Origin: Candidatus Thalassospirochaeta sargassi
GTDB taxonomy: Bacteria; Spirochaetota; Spirochaetia; UBA9216
Length of the DNA stretch: 64,000 bases
Direction of reading: 5' to 3'
Assembly (NCBI GenBank): GCA_028532855.1
Contig: JAQQAL010000044.1
Location: forward strand, 78,334-142,333
Below the pieces are notes generated by a model. It was not told where the DNA came from, did not search any database, and saw nothing but the letters and a program-made list of their open reading frames with translations. Shown piece by piece: positions 28,045-36,233 of this stretch (position 1 is its first letter; each line of letters opens with the position of its first letter). The position numbers and the translations under genes are program-made.

Positions 28045-28077
28045 GTGATCTCCTGAAATTACCTGTTGGTATAGATA

Positions 28078-28086
28078 ATTATAGCA
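28078..28086 (-). promoter_or_regulatory. Extended -10 promoter for the M24 peptidase
   Basis: On the minus strand TGCTATAAT, an extended -10 (TGn before TATAAT). The -35 region is poor. A leader of about 28 bases carries the AGGAG ribosome site. Confidence 0.45.
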
Positions 28087-28210
28087 TAACCGCTAAAAGA
28101 ATGGCATGGTTTTTAAGTTTCATTGGCTTTTGGCTGTGATAAAGAGAATTTGTTGATGAAATGTACTATGGTGATGAAAAGACCATCGTTTCAAGTGATA
28201 TAATAGCACC

Positions 28211-28239
28211 TTGTTTCCGCTCTTACTATAGACTACACT
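28211..28239 (+). promoter_or_regulatory. MFS promoter with -10 close to the start codon
   Basis: TTGTTT (28211-28216), a 17-base spacer, TACACT (28234-28239), then 7 bases to the ATG at 28247, without a Shine-Dalgarno. An upstream extended -10 (TGATATAAT, 28196-28204) is an alternative that would give a leader of about 36 bases. Confidence 0.4.
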
Positions 28240-28246
28240 TCTCACA

Positions 28247-29470
28247 ATGAAAAGTTTGTTGAAACTGACGGAGCCATATCGTGGACTTCGACGAGAAATC
28301 TATATTGTCGTTCTTTCGAAGACGATCAATGCCATGGGTATGCTTATTTTTCCTTTCATGGCACTGCTGCTAACACGTAAGATAGGATTATCCAATACTG
28401 AGGCCGGACGATATGTCGCGGTAATGGGACTGTTATGGATGCCTTCAAGTCTCATCGGCGGAAAGCTGTCAGACACCTTTGGTCGAAAAAGAATTCTTAT
28501 CACCTTTGAAATGCTTGCAGTTACAGCTTATACACTCTGCGTCTTTGTTGAACCATCGATTAAAATGATATGGATACTGATGACCGCATCTTTTTCTTTC
28601 GGCGTGGCGGGACCATCACATGATGCCATGACAGCTGATCTGACTACTAAAGAGCAGAGGGAAGGGGCATATTCTTTAGGATACCTCGGTTTCAATGTTG
28701 GGTTTGCTGTTGCGCAAATATTGGCGGGAATTTTGTTTGAAACCCACTTTCATTTAATGTTTCTTGTAGATGCTACTACAGCTTTTATTGCTCTTTTAAT
28801 GATTGCATTTTTTGTAAGAGAACCCCTTGGTTCGGAATCATCGCTGGAGGATGATGATATTAACACTGAAAACGATGAATCGAAGAAAACGATTGTCTCT
28901 GTACTGCTTTCAAGGCCCATTCTGATTGCTTTTGCGTTAGCTGTTTTCGGGTACAGGTTTGTCTACTCTCAATGGTCATTTCTTATGCCGCTGCATGCGG
29001 AACATAACTTCCCTTCCGAGGGAGCAAAGCTTTATGGTATGCTGGGCTTTTTAAATGCCGTTACAGTTGTTACTTTAACACCTATCCTGACTGCAGTATT
29101 TAAGTCTCGAACCAATATACGGCGGGTTTTCTATGCCGGCATACTCTTTACCTTTGGTTTCGGAATGCTGGGGGTTATCTCATTCCGTGCAGCTTTCATT
29201 ATTTCAGTCTTTGTTTTCACTATCGGAGAAATATTGGAAGCTGTAAGTACTATGCCCTTTATCATGAACCATACTCCAGCCTCCCACAGAGGACGAATGA
29301 GTGCAGTGCTGCCAATAATCATGGGGGCTGGATTCTCAATAGGTCCGCTGGTCTGCGGTGCTGTACTTGATATAATAGGTTTCAGATTCACCTGGGGGCT
29401 GGCCGCATCCGTGGTTGCAGTTTCTGCTGTTATAATGAGGATTCTAGATATCAAGGATAGTAAAAGGTAA
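28247..29470 (+). CDS. Major facilitator superfamily transporter
   Basis: A 407-residue inner-membrane protein with 12 predicted helices and a charged central loop (residues about 198-218, rich in Glu and Asp). The MFS loop 2-3 signature is GGKLSDTFGRKRILI, and the matching N-half motif is near GPSHDAMTADLT. It probably exports a drug or metabolite, but the substrate cannot be read from sequence. It stands alone between divergent and convergent neighbours. Confidence 0.9.
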   Translation: MKSLLKLTEPYRGLRREIYIVVLSKTINAMGMLIFPFMALLLTRKIGLSNTEAGRYVAVMGLLWMPSSLIGGKLSDTFGRKRILITFEMLAVTAYTLCVFVEPSIKMIWILMTASFSFGVAGPSHDAMTADLTTKEQREGAYSLGYLGFNVGFAVAQILAGILFETHFHLMFLVDATTAFIALLMIAFFVREPLGSESSLEDDDINTENDESKKTIVSVLLSRPILIAFALAVFGYRFVYSQWSFLMPLHAEHNFPSEGAKLYGMLGFLNAVTVVTLTPILTAVFKSRTNIRRVFYAGILFTFGFGMLGVISFRAAFIISVFVFTIGEILEAVSTMPFIMNHTPASHRGRMSAVLPIIMGAGFSIGPLVCGAVLDIIGFRFTWGLAASVVAVSAVIMRILDIKDSKR

Positions 29471-29552
29471 AAAAACTGTGGAGGGTAGATGCTAATCGAC
29501 CACAAATTTTTACCGCACACCTATACGTACTATCTGTTTGAGGATATAAATT

Positions 29553-29586
29553 AAAAAAGGGAATTGACCAATTCTGGACAATTCCC
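29553..29586 (-). terminator. leuS terminator
   Basis: GGGAATTG (29559-29566) pairs with CAATTCCC (29579-29586); one mismatch and three more pairs extend the stem inward to a short loop. Read on the minus strand the stem is followed by six T residues. It lies about 70 bases after the leuS stop codon. Confidence 0.8.
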
Positions 29587-29658
29587 GGTTTCTCTAAGTA
29601 GGATTCAATGCAATAATCATTAAACTCTAGGTTAAATCATTGCGCTAACTGGACTTGA

Positions 29659-32169
29659 TTATTTAACAACAATATTCACAAGCTTGTCCGGCACGGCAAT
29701 AACTTTAACAACAGTCTTACCGTCGGTGAAGTTTTTGACCTTTTCGCTTGCGAACGCAAGTTTCTCCATTTCAGCCTTGTCGGTACCGCGGGTAAGCTCA
29801 AGCTTGTCGCGGAGTTTGCCGTTAACCTGGATAACAACCGTAACATTGTTTTCAATGCACATGGCCTCATCATAGCTTGGCCACTCCTGTTTACAGACAG
29901 ACGGCTCATTGCCGAGCTTTTCCCACAGCTCTTCTGCAATATGCGGGGCGTAGGGTGCAAGCAGCAGAAGAAAGCGCTCCCAGACCGATTTATACAGCTT
30001 GTCGATCTTGAACTGCTCGTTGATGAAAATCATCATCTGACTGATTGCCGTGTTGAACTCAAGTTCTCCTGTGTCGTGGCTTACCTTCTTTATAGTCTTA
30101 TGCAGCAGCTTCTCAAGCGCCTCGGGTGCGGCCTCATCAACCAGTGGTTTTTCGGCGGCACGCCATACGCGGTCGAGGAATCGGTGAACGCCGGTAAGTC
30201 CCTTCGTCTGCCATGGCTTCGACACCTGCAGGGGGCCCATGAACATCTCGTACATCCTCATCGCATCCGCGCCGAACTCTGCGATAATATCATCGGGGTT
30301 TATTACGTTATGAAGACTCTTCGACATCTTGGCAATTACCTGTTCAACAGCATCTCCGGTCGCCTTCTCTACGTATTCGCCCTCGGTCCTCTCCTCAACT
30401 TCATCTACAGGTACAAGTGATTTGTTCGGGCGCTGGTATGCAAAGGATGTAATCAGGCCCTGGTTTATAAGGCGCTGAAAGGGTTCCCGGGTTTTAACAA
30501 CACCCAGGTCATAAAGTACCTTGTGCCAGAATCGCGCGTAGAGCAGGTGGAGAACAGCGTGTTCAGCACCGCCGACATACAAATCGACCGGCATCCAGTA
30601 GTCTTGAGTAGCCTCCGACGCAAATTCACCGGTGTTTTTCGGGTCGAGAAAGCGCAGGTAGTACCAGCAGGAGCCGGCCCACTGAGGCATTGTGTTAGTT
30701 TCGCGTTTCGCAGGTTTACCGCAGACGGGACAGGTTGTGTTCACCCATTCCTCAATTCGTGCAAGCGGAGACTCGCCAGTGCCCGAGGGTTCGTAGCTCT
30801 CTACAGCCGGCAGCTCAAGCGGCAGCTGATCTTCGGGCAAGGGGACAATTCCGCAGTCCGGGCAGTGTACCAGGGGGATCGGCTCGCCCCAGTATCGCTG
30901 GCGGCTGAAAATCCAGTCGCGCAGCTTATAATTTACGGCGGCCTTTCCAAGCTTCTGGCCCTCAAGCCATGCCGTGATTTTATCAATTGCTTCCTGCTTG
31001 CCAAGACCGTCGAGCGGTCCGGAGTTTACATGCGGGCCATCCCCGGTAAAGGCTTCCTCGTTTACATTGCCGCCCTTGAGGACTTCAATAATCGGAAGAC
31101 CGAATACCCTGGCAAACTCCCAGTCACGTTCATCGTGTGCCGGAACAGCCATTATAGCTCCAGTTCCGTAGCTTATCAGAACGTAGTCGGCAACCCAGAC
31201 AGGAATCTTCTCATCGTTTACAGGGTTAATCGCGTAAGAGCCGCTGAAGACACCGGTTTTTTCCTTTGCAAGGTCTGTCCTCTCAAGATCCGATTTCAGT
31301 GATGCCTGACGAATATAATCCTCGACTGCCGCACGGTGTTCATCCGTAGTCAGTTTTTCTACAAGGGGGTGTTCAGGTGACACAACCATGTAGGTGGCGC
31401 CGAAGAGGGTGTCTGGCCGGGTGGTGTAGACGACCAGCTCCTCATCCATTCCATCTATCTTAAAGGTAACGTCTGCTCCGGTTGAGCGGCCAATCCAGTT
31501 GCGCTGCATAGCCTTGATAGAGTCGGACCAGTCAAGATCGTCCAGCCCATCAAGAAGCTTGTCGGCATACTCGGTAATCTTCAGGATCCACTGTCGGATG
31601 TTCTTCTTCTCAACCTGGGCTCCGCATCTGTCACAGGTGCCGTCGTTGACCTCTTCGTTTGCAAGGCCTGTCAGGCATGAAGGGCACCAGTTAATAGGTG
31701 CCTGTGACTCGTAAGCCAGCCCCTTCTTATACAGCTGCAGAAAAATCCACTGAGTCCAGCGATAGTATTCAGCAGTGTGGGTCTTAATCTCACGGCTCCA
31801 GTCGTAGCTGAACCCGAGACTTTTTATCTGTTTTGTGAAATGCTCGATATTTGTTTCGGTAGTCGCCTTCGGGTGAGTACCTGTTTTAATAGCGTAGTTT
31901 TCGGCAGGCAGACCGAACGAATCGTAGCCCATTGGATGCAGTACATTGTAGCCGTTCATTCGCAGGTATCTGCAGTAAATGTCGGTTGCCGTATAGCCCT
32001 CAGGATGACCAACGTGCAGTCCCGCACCAGAGGGATAGGGAAACATATCCAGCACGTACATCCGCTTTTCGGGCGGGAATGAAGGGTCTTCCTCGACCCT
32101 GAAGGAGGCGTTTTCCTCCCAGTATTTTTGCCATTTAGGCTCTATTTCAGAAAAAGGATATTTGCTCAT
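29659..32169 (-). CDS. leuS: Leucyl-tRNA synthetase
   Basis: An 836-residue class I synthetase that charges tRNA-Leu. The HIGH-type motif is in [17 protein letters not shown] (about residue 50) and KMSKS in [13 protein letters not shown] (about 620). Zinc-binding Cys pairs occur at about residues 160-180 (CPSCL, CDRCG) and in CPDCG and CPVCG farther on. The editing domain has the threonine-rich [12 protein letters not shown]. Full length and intact. The start [17 protein letters not shown] is canonical but has no Shine-Dalgarno; the promoter -10 lies 6 bases upstream, so the mRNA is predicted to be leaderless. Confidence 0.97.
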   Translation of the reverse strand: MSKYPFSEIEPKWQKYWEENASFRVEEDPSFPPEKRMYVLDMFPYPSGAGLHVGHPEGYTATDIYCRYLRMNGYNVLHPMGYDSFGLPAENYAIKTGTHPKATTETNIEHFTKQIKSLGFSYDWSREIKTHTAEYYRWTQWIFLQLYKKGLAYESQAPINWCPSCLTGLANEEVNDGTCDRCGAQVEKKNIRQWILKITEYADKLLDGLDDLDWSDSIKAMQRNWIGRSTGADVTFKIDGMDEELVVYTTRPDTLFGATYMVVSPEHPLVEKLTTDEHRAAVEDYIRQASLKSDLERTDLAKEKTGVFSGSYAINPVNDEKIPVWVADYVLISYGTGAIMAVPAHDERDWEFARVFGLPIIEVLKGGNVNEEAFTGDGPHVNSGPLDGLGKQEAIDKITAWLEGQKLGKAAVNYKLRDWIFSRQRYWGEPIPLVHCPDCGIVPLPEDQLPLELPAVESYEPSGTGESPLARIEEWVNTTCPVCGKPAKRETNTMPQWAGSCWYYLRFLDPKNTGEFASEATQDYWMPVDLYVGGAEHAVLHLLYARFWHKVLYDLGVVKTREPFQRLINQGLITSFAYQRPNKSLVPVDEVEERTEGEYVEKATGDAVEQVIAKMSKSLHNVINPDDIIAEFGADAMRMYEMFMGPLQVSKPWQTKGLTGVHRFLDRVWRAAEKPLVDEAAPEALEKLLHKTIKKVSHDTGELEFNTAISQMMIFINEQFKIDKLYKSVWERFLLLLAPYAPHIAEELWEKLGNEPSVCKQEWPSYDEAMCIENNVTVVIQVNGKLRDKLELTRGTDKAEMEKLAFASEKVKNFTDGKTVVKVIAVPDKLVNIVVK

Positions 32170-32170
32170 G

Positions 32171-32210
32171 CGCGTATGATACAGGAGAGAAAAATTATTA
32201 TCAATACGCG
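32171..32210 (-). promoter_or_regulatory. leuS promoter inside an inverted repeat, predicted leaderless
   Basis: On the minus strand: TTGATA (32204-32199), a 17-base spacer, TATCAT (32181-32176), then 6 bases to the ATG. Arms CGCGTAT (32171-32177) and ATACGCG (32204-32210) form an inverted repeat that extends into both hexamers with one extra base, so one symmetrical protein could cover the whole promoter. No T-box leader is possible. Confidence 0.55.
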
Positions 32211-32282
32211 AAATAGCCTATGATTTTTCGTCCGTTAACAGACACTTGAATCTACCGTGGAAGACGTCTTCGATTTAAAATA

Positions 32283-33050
32283 ATATCAATTTCAATTATC
32301 TTATTCCCTTCCGCACCGAACTGCCCGGTGGTGCTGTCTGGTCTGATGACGACTCAGGAATACTTTACTACAGACTTGGGTATTGGAATCAGAATTCCTT
32401 GCAATTGATACAACTTCAAAATGGAATCCCTGGTTTGAGCTTTACACGGTAAACGCCGTTGGAAGCGGGACCACAGCTCTGGATGTTCGTTGTGAGGCCT
32501 GGCCGTCGGATCTTTATTATATGAAGAATGCCGATTTTATCATATTCGGTTATTACTTTGATAATCAGCGTGTCGGGGAGATCTACCATTATAAAATATC
32601 AACGGGGAAAGAGACCCTCCTGATCACCGATGTTGATACTTTTGATCGGGACAACCCTGCGGTCATTCCTTCTCCCGGGGGGGGGATTATCTATCGATTA
32701 TACAAACTCAAACTGAAGAAGTCTCTGACATTCTTGCTATACCCCAAATAATTCTAACTATTTCCATTCTCAACTCAGAGACTCTGTCTGATGTCTATAG
32801 CTGGTCAGCTGCGTTTGAAGAATATTTCAATTATTGGTGGATTGATAATGATCTTCTTCTGATTCGGGATGAAGCTACCTGGAATGAATCAGCAGGTACC
32901 TGCCAGGGGTATATGCATGATCTATCTGTAAAAAGCGAAGTCTATACAGAGGCTCCGAATGTTGAAAATACAGATTTCACTTCAAGCGGTAATGAGTCTT
33001 CAGCGGGGGTAAGCCTATATATTGATGAATCAGGGCTGAATTTCTATTGA
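32283..33050 (+). pseudogene. Decayed gene with a frameshift at a nine-G tract
   Basis: Coding potential continues across this region in three frames. A hydrophobic, signal-peptide-like stretch (ISISIILFPSAP) begins near 32283 in one frame, then ELPGGAVWSDDDSGILYYRLG from 32318 in a second. The frame at about 32380-32676 reads up to nine consecutive G residues (32677-32685). After the tract the sensible frame is shifted by one (QTEEVSDILAIPQIILT and onward) and runs to a TGA at about 33048. Seven or ten G would join the last two parts. The content suggests an exported beta-rich or beta-propeller-like protein, but I recognise no family. No start codon is clear. Confidence 0.6.
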
Positions 33051-33072
33051 TTCCCGTGTAGAATTAAATGAT

Positions 33073-33537
33073 ATGGAATTAATTAAGCGTGCAGTCATCG
33101 CAGTACTGCTTCTCCCGGTAATTTTTGCCGGTATAATACCAGTAGTCCTTATAATTATCGATCCGCGCCGTCAGCCGTTCTTCTGGCCGGGGCTTCTCGT
33201 TCTGGCTGCAGGTGCCAGCCTGTTGGTTCTTTGTATCCGCGATTTTTATAAGCGCGGCGGAGGAACCCTTGCCCCCTGGGATGCTCCGGCTGAACTTGTT
33301 GTTACCGGGCCGTACCGTTTCTGCCGCAACCCTATGTATATAGGTGTTCTTCTTACAATAGCGGGCTTTGCCCTGATGTTCACCTCCCCCCTGGTCCTTC
33401 TGTATAATATAGCGGCAGCAGTCCTGTTTCATCTTCGGATAGTGAAATATGAAGAACCCCGCCTGGCTCAGCAGTTCGGTAACCGCTGGGCTCTCTACGC
33501 TGCGATGACCAACCGCTGGCTGCCAAAAATCAGATAA
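33073..33537 (+). CDS. Isoprenylcysteine carboxyl methyltransferase-like membrane protein
   Basis: A 154-residue integral membrane protein with four predicted helices and the ICMT/phospholipid methyltransferase signature VTGPYRFCRNPMYIGVLL near residues 76-93, then EEPRLAQQFGNRWALY. Bacterial members are mostly uncharacterised and may methylate lipids or small thiols using S-adenosylmethionine. A TAGAAT (33059-33064) lies 8 bases before the ATG, with only a weak -35 (CTGAAT) 17 bases farther up. It is followed after 17 bases by the DJ-1/PfpI gene. Confidence 0.8.
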   Translation: MELIKRAVIAVLLLPVIFAGIIPVVLIIIDPRRQPFFWPGLLVLAAGASLLVLCIRDFYKRGGGTLAPWDAPAELVVTGPYRFCRNPMYIGVLLTIAGFALMFTSPLVLLYNIAAAVLFHLRIVKYEEPRLAQQFGNRWALYAAMTNRWLPKIR

Positions 33538-33540
33538 ATT

Positions 33541-33549
33541 TGATATAAT
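33541..33549 (+). promoter_or_regulatory. Extended -10 promoter 5 bases before the DJ-1/PfpI gene
   Basis: TGATATAAT (TGn plus a perfect TATAAT) ends at 33549; the ATG is at 33555. No Shine-Dalgarno. A start site at the usual distance would coincide with the ATG. Confidence 0.5.
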
Positions 33550-33554
33550 AATCT

Positions 33555-34127
33555 ATGAAGAAAATATTCGGACTGATTTATAACGACATGGCTGAGTTTG
33601 AGACGGTTTTTGCGCTCAATATCCTTGGTTACCACCCCTCGCTTGAAGTTGCTCTTGTTGCAGAGAGCCGAGACCCTGTACTCAGCAAAGCCGGCTTGAC
33701 CTTTGTTCCTGACTACAGCTTTAATGAGGCTGCAAAACTTGCCGATGTAGAGGGGCTGATAATTCCCGGTGGCTGGAATGACCAGCAGAGTCCCGCTTTA
33801 ACGAGGCTGATTCAAAAGCTTGATGCTAAAGAAGCCCTGCTTGCTGCTATCTGTCGCGGTCCCCGGTTTCTTGCATGCGCCGGGGTACTTGAGGGGGTTA
33901 AATACACAACAACATATTCTCCCGAGGCCGCAAAAGCTGCGGGTGAGGAAGACCCCTTTGACAGGGAAAATTTCGTCGATGAAAAGGTTGTTGTTGATGG
34001 GCGCTTCATAACGGCCATAGGTTCGGCCTTCGTTGATTTTGCTGTGGAAATAGCTGATTACTTCGATATGTTTGATGACGAAGAGGATAGGGAAGTATTC
34101 AGGCTTGAACACAAGGGCCTAGGCTAG
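33555..34127 (+). CDS. DJ-1/PfpI family protein
   Basis: A 190-residue member of the DJ-1/PfpI/ThiJ superfamily. The nucleophile elbow with its reactive Cys is AICRGPRFLACAGVL at about residues 96-110, and the upstream acidic partner is probably in GLIIPGGWND. Such proteins are glyoxalases/deglycases, chaperones or thiol-stress proteins; which one cannot be told. Full length and cytoplasmic. Strong promoter signal directly before the start codon. Confidence 0.88.
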   Translation: MKKIFGLIYNDMAEFETVFALNILGYHPSLEVALVAESRDPVLSKAGLTFVPDYSFNEAAKLADVEGLIIPGGWNDQQSPALTRLIQKLDAKEALLAAICRGPRFLACAGVLEGVKYTTTYSPEAAKAAGEEDPFDRENFVDEKVVVDGRFITAIGSAFVDFAVEIADYFDMFDDEEDREVFRLEHKGLG

Positions 34128-34284
34128 TTGTATTACCAAGACTCGGCAGATGTGAGAAGATTTTCCTGTTGGTGCTTTCGGCTGTTTTTTCGGACGGTAT
34201 CGGAGATCCTCTATGGTTCCTAAAGAATGACAAGATGAGGCTTAAAGAATTATAAACACAGAGGGGCCATAAAGAAAATTTAAA

Positions 34285-34311
34285 ATATCCCCAATTCGGG
34301 GGATATCTTTT
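34285..34311 (+). terminator. Terminator-like hairpin downstream of the DJ-1/PfpI gene
   Basis: ATATCCCC (34285-34292) pairs with GGGGATAT (34299-34306), followed by CTTTTT. It lies 158 bases after the stop codon, in the 314-base gap 34128-34441 that holds no convincing reading frame. Confidence 0.7.
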
Positions 34312-34400
34312 TGATTACTCAGCGGGTAGAATTACAAATCATTAAAATTGTTGATATAAAAAAGTGTGCCTTATTTTTACTTCCTGCCTGGCTGCCCGAT

Positions 34401-34432
34401 ACTGCTGTTGCGTTAACCCACGGCAGTTTTTT
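34401..34432 (+). terminator. Second plus-strand terminator-like hairpin in the same gap
   Basis: ACTGCTGT (34401-34408) pairs with ACGGCAGT (34420-34427), one G-T pair, followed by a T-run. It points towards the convergent HAD gene and lies 95 bases after the first hairpin. Either a backup terminator or the end of a short separate transcript. Confidence 0.55.
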
Positions 34433-34441
34433 ATTAAATAT

Positions 34442-35197
34442 TTACTTAAAGTAATCAAGAAGATCTTTAAGATGTACTTCGTTTCCAGGCTTAAACCTTC
34501 TGTCGGCTTTTATAATTTTAACAGGCTCCGTTTTATCACCGAGGGAACTTAGTACAAGATCCGCATTTTGCATATCTTCCTCATATGTATAGTCTGTAAG
34601 CGTCGCCGTTACATTTAAGCCAGCCTTTTTTGCAGCAGTTGTTCCTATGTTTGAATCTTCAATTACCAGCCCTTCCTCCGGGGCAATCTTCAGCAGTGAA
34701 ACGGCTTTCAGATATATCTCAGGATCCGGCTTTTTATTTTTAACGCAGTCTCCGGCAAGTATAAGCGAGACATTTATTTCAGGGAGCAGGGTGTTGAGGA
34801 TTGCTCTTGTGTTCTGTTCATTTGAGGTCGTGCATACTGCAACAGGTATTTTTGCTGCCTGAGCTTCTTTCATCAGTCGCCTTATTCCGGATCTAAGCGG
34901 TAAACCCTTGTTGCGGATTATTTTTATGAATTCAAGGGTTTTTCGGGCGTGCAAATCAGCTGTAAAACTGCTTAACTCATCAGCACTCATGTTCTTGTAT
35001 TCCTTCTGTTCTGCGAAATACAGTTTCAATCGTTCCTTGCCTCCGCCAACCCTCAGCAGACTGTAGTATTCTTTTTCGTCCCAGTAGATATCCAGGTCTT
35101 TTGCTTTAAAGGCATTGTTGAATGCTGTTCTGTGACCATGACGCTCGGTATCGACAATAACACCATCCTGATCAAACAGCAGTGCTTTTACAGCCAT
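34442..35197 (-). CDS. HAD-superfamily phosphatase/phosphoglucomutase-like hydrolase
   Basis: A 251-residue HAD hydrolase, subfamily IA. Motif I is LFDQDGVIVDTE, with the nucleophile Asp and general-acid Asp, motif II VCTTSNE, motif III Lys in VKNKKPDPEIY and motif IV EDSNIG. The cap domain is of the helical beta-phosphoglucomutase type. Substrate is probably a sugar or short-chain phosphate. I chose the ATG at 35197 with GGAGAA upstream; the open frame runs on to 35596, but that extension overlaps the divergent Nudix gene and shows no domain. Confidence 0.88.
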   Translation of the reverse strand: MAVKALLFDQDGVIVDTERHGHRTAFNNAFKAKDLDIYWDEKEYYSLLRVGGGKERLKLYFAEQKEYKNMSADELSSFTADLHARKTLEFIKIIRNKGLPLRSGIRRLMKEAQAAKIPVAVCTTSNEQNTRAILNTLLPEINVSLILAGDCVKNKKPDPEIYLKAVSLLKIAPEEGLVIEDSNIGTTAAKKAGLNVTATLTDYTYEEDMQNADLVLSSLGDKTEPVKIIKADRRFKPGNEVHLKDLLDYFK

Positions 35198-35305
35198 TAG
35201 TATTCTCCATACCGGAAAGTTTACCGTAAACCCCTGAACAAAAAAAGTCCCGGGGGCTGGGAAAATGAGCCTCTTGATATATAATGTTCCTGATAAGGTG
35301 TGGTG

Positions 35306-35698
35306 ATGATAAAAAATGTTGCGGCTGCAGTTGTTTTTCATGACGGGAAGGTTCTTATCTGTCGTCGGGCGTCCGGGGAAAAGCTTGAAGGATTCTGGGA
35401 GTTTCCCGGAGGTAAGCTTGAAGCTGGCGAGAGCATGTTTGATTGTATTGAGCGTGAGCTTTTCGAAGAACTGGGTGTTAAGGCCCGAGGAAGAGAGATT
35501 CTCGCTGTAAGTTTTTATGCATATGAACACAGTGAAATTAGACTGACTGGAATTCTGACGGAGCTTTTTTCTGATGAAATCAGTCTGACGGTGCATGATG
35601 CCTTTGATTGGGTTTATCCAGTAAGTCTGTCAGAATATAAACTTGCACCTGCGGACATCCCAATTGCTGAGGCTGTGGTCAAGTACGGCATTGATTAA
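35306..35698 (+). CDS. Nudix hydrolase, MutT-like
   Basis: A 130-residue Nudix protein. The box GGKLEAGESMFDCIERELFEELGV fits G-x5-E-x7-REUxEExGU exactly from residue about 36. The preceding GFWEFPGGK and N-terminal AAAVVFHDGKVLICRR are typical of 8-oxo-dGTP diphosphatases (MutT), so it may clean the nucleotide pool, which fits the presence of nth. ATG at 35306 chosen over two in-frame GTG codons just upstream because AAGG (35295-35298) is well spaced. Divergent from the HAD gene. Confidence 0.88.
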   Translation: MIKNVAAAVVFHDGKVLICRRASGEKLEGFWEFPGGKLEAGESMFDCIERELFEELGVKARGREILAVSFYAYEHSEIRLTGILTELFSDEISLTVHDAFDWVYPVSLSEYKLAPADIPIAEAVVKYGID

Positions 35699-35719
35699 GC
35701 TCGCAAAGGCTACTAATAT
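35691..35719 (+). promoter_or_regulatory. Promoter ending 6 bases before the next gene
   Basis: TTGATT (35691-35696) overlaps the last codons of the Nudix gene; a 17-base spacer and TAATAT (35714-35719) follow, then 6 bases to the ATG at 35726. No Shine-Dalgarno. One of the clearest leaderless candidates. Confidence 0.55.
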
Positions 35720-35725
35720 ATTCCC

Positions 35726-36175
35726 ATGACTGTACTATCAATTGCTATAATCGTTTTCATTCTGTTTGAGAGTCTTAATGTGTTAATGCTCTATTTTAAA
35801 CCCGGGTCGCGGATGGGAAACGGCATAGGGGTTTTTAATGCCTATGAAAAATCAAAATCTGATCCTGAAATCCATGCCCTAGTCAGCTATATGATCAACT
35901 GGGTTGCTGGAACCAAGCTCATTTTTATCGCACTGCTGATTGTAATAGTAATTACAGGAACTTCCACCACCAGAATACTTGCTGTTGTTGCCATGATTCT
36001 ATCTATTGCTTCATATTACTGGCGCCTGCATCCTGCAATAAAAAAGATGGATGAAGCAGGCTGGATTACCCCGAAGGGCTATTCAAAAATTCTTGGTTTC
36101 ATGATTATGGGGTTTATGATAATTTTCGCAGCAGCACTTATTGTTTCACTTGTAATCACTGCGGGAAGGGGCTAG
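35726..36175 (+). CDS. Small integral membrane protein of unknown function
   Basis: A 149-residue protein with four hydrophobic segments (about residues 4-25, 58-78, 82-100, 122-146) and a conserved-looking hydrophilic loop with KPGSRMGNGIGVFNAYE. I recognise no named family with confidence. It has its own promoter signal directly before the start codon. The end faces the convergent RND gene, 58 bases away. Confidence 0.75.
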   Translation: MTVLSIAIIVFILFESLNVLMLYFKPGSRMGNGIGVFNAYEKSKSDPEIHALVSYMINWVAGTKLIFIALLIVIVITGTSTTRILAVVAMILSIASYYWRLHPAIKKMDEAGWITPKGYSKILGFMIMGFMIIFAAALIVSLVITAGRG

Positions 36176-36233
36176 GCTGTCGCCGGTATTGGTCTGATTT
36201 CGGATTGTGGTGTCTACTCGAAAATCGCCTAGT

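Noticed and set aside
30523-31302. Long open frame (259 codons) opposite leuS
   Set aside because: A mirror of strong leuS codon bias; no domain or ribosome site, and leuS is certain on the other strand.
32170-32282. T-box or attenuator upstream of leuS
   Set aside because: No T-box sequence, specifier stem or terminator hairpin; the promoter is adjacent to the start codon.
34442-35596. The HAD hydrolase frame stays open for 133 codons upstream of 35197
   Set aside because: The extension overlaps the divergent Nudix gene, has no domain, and the ATG at 35197 has a good ribosome site and the normal family start.
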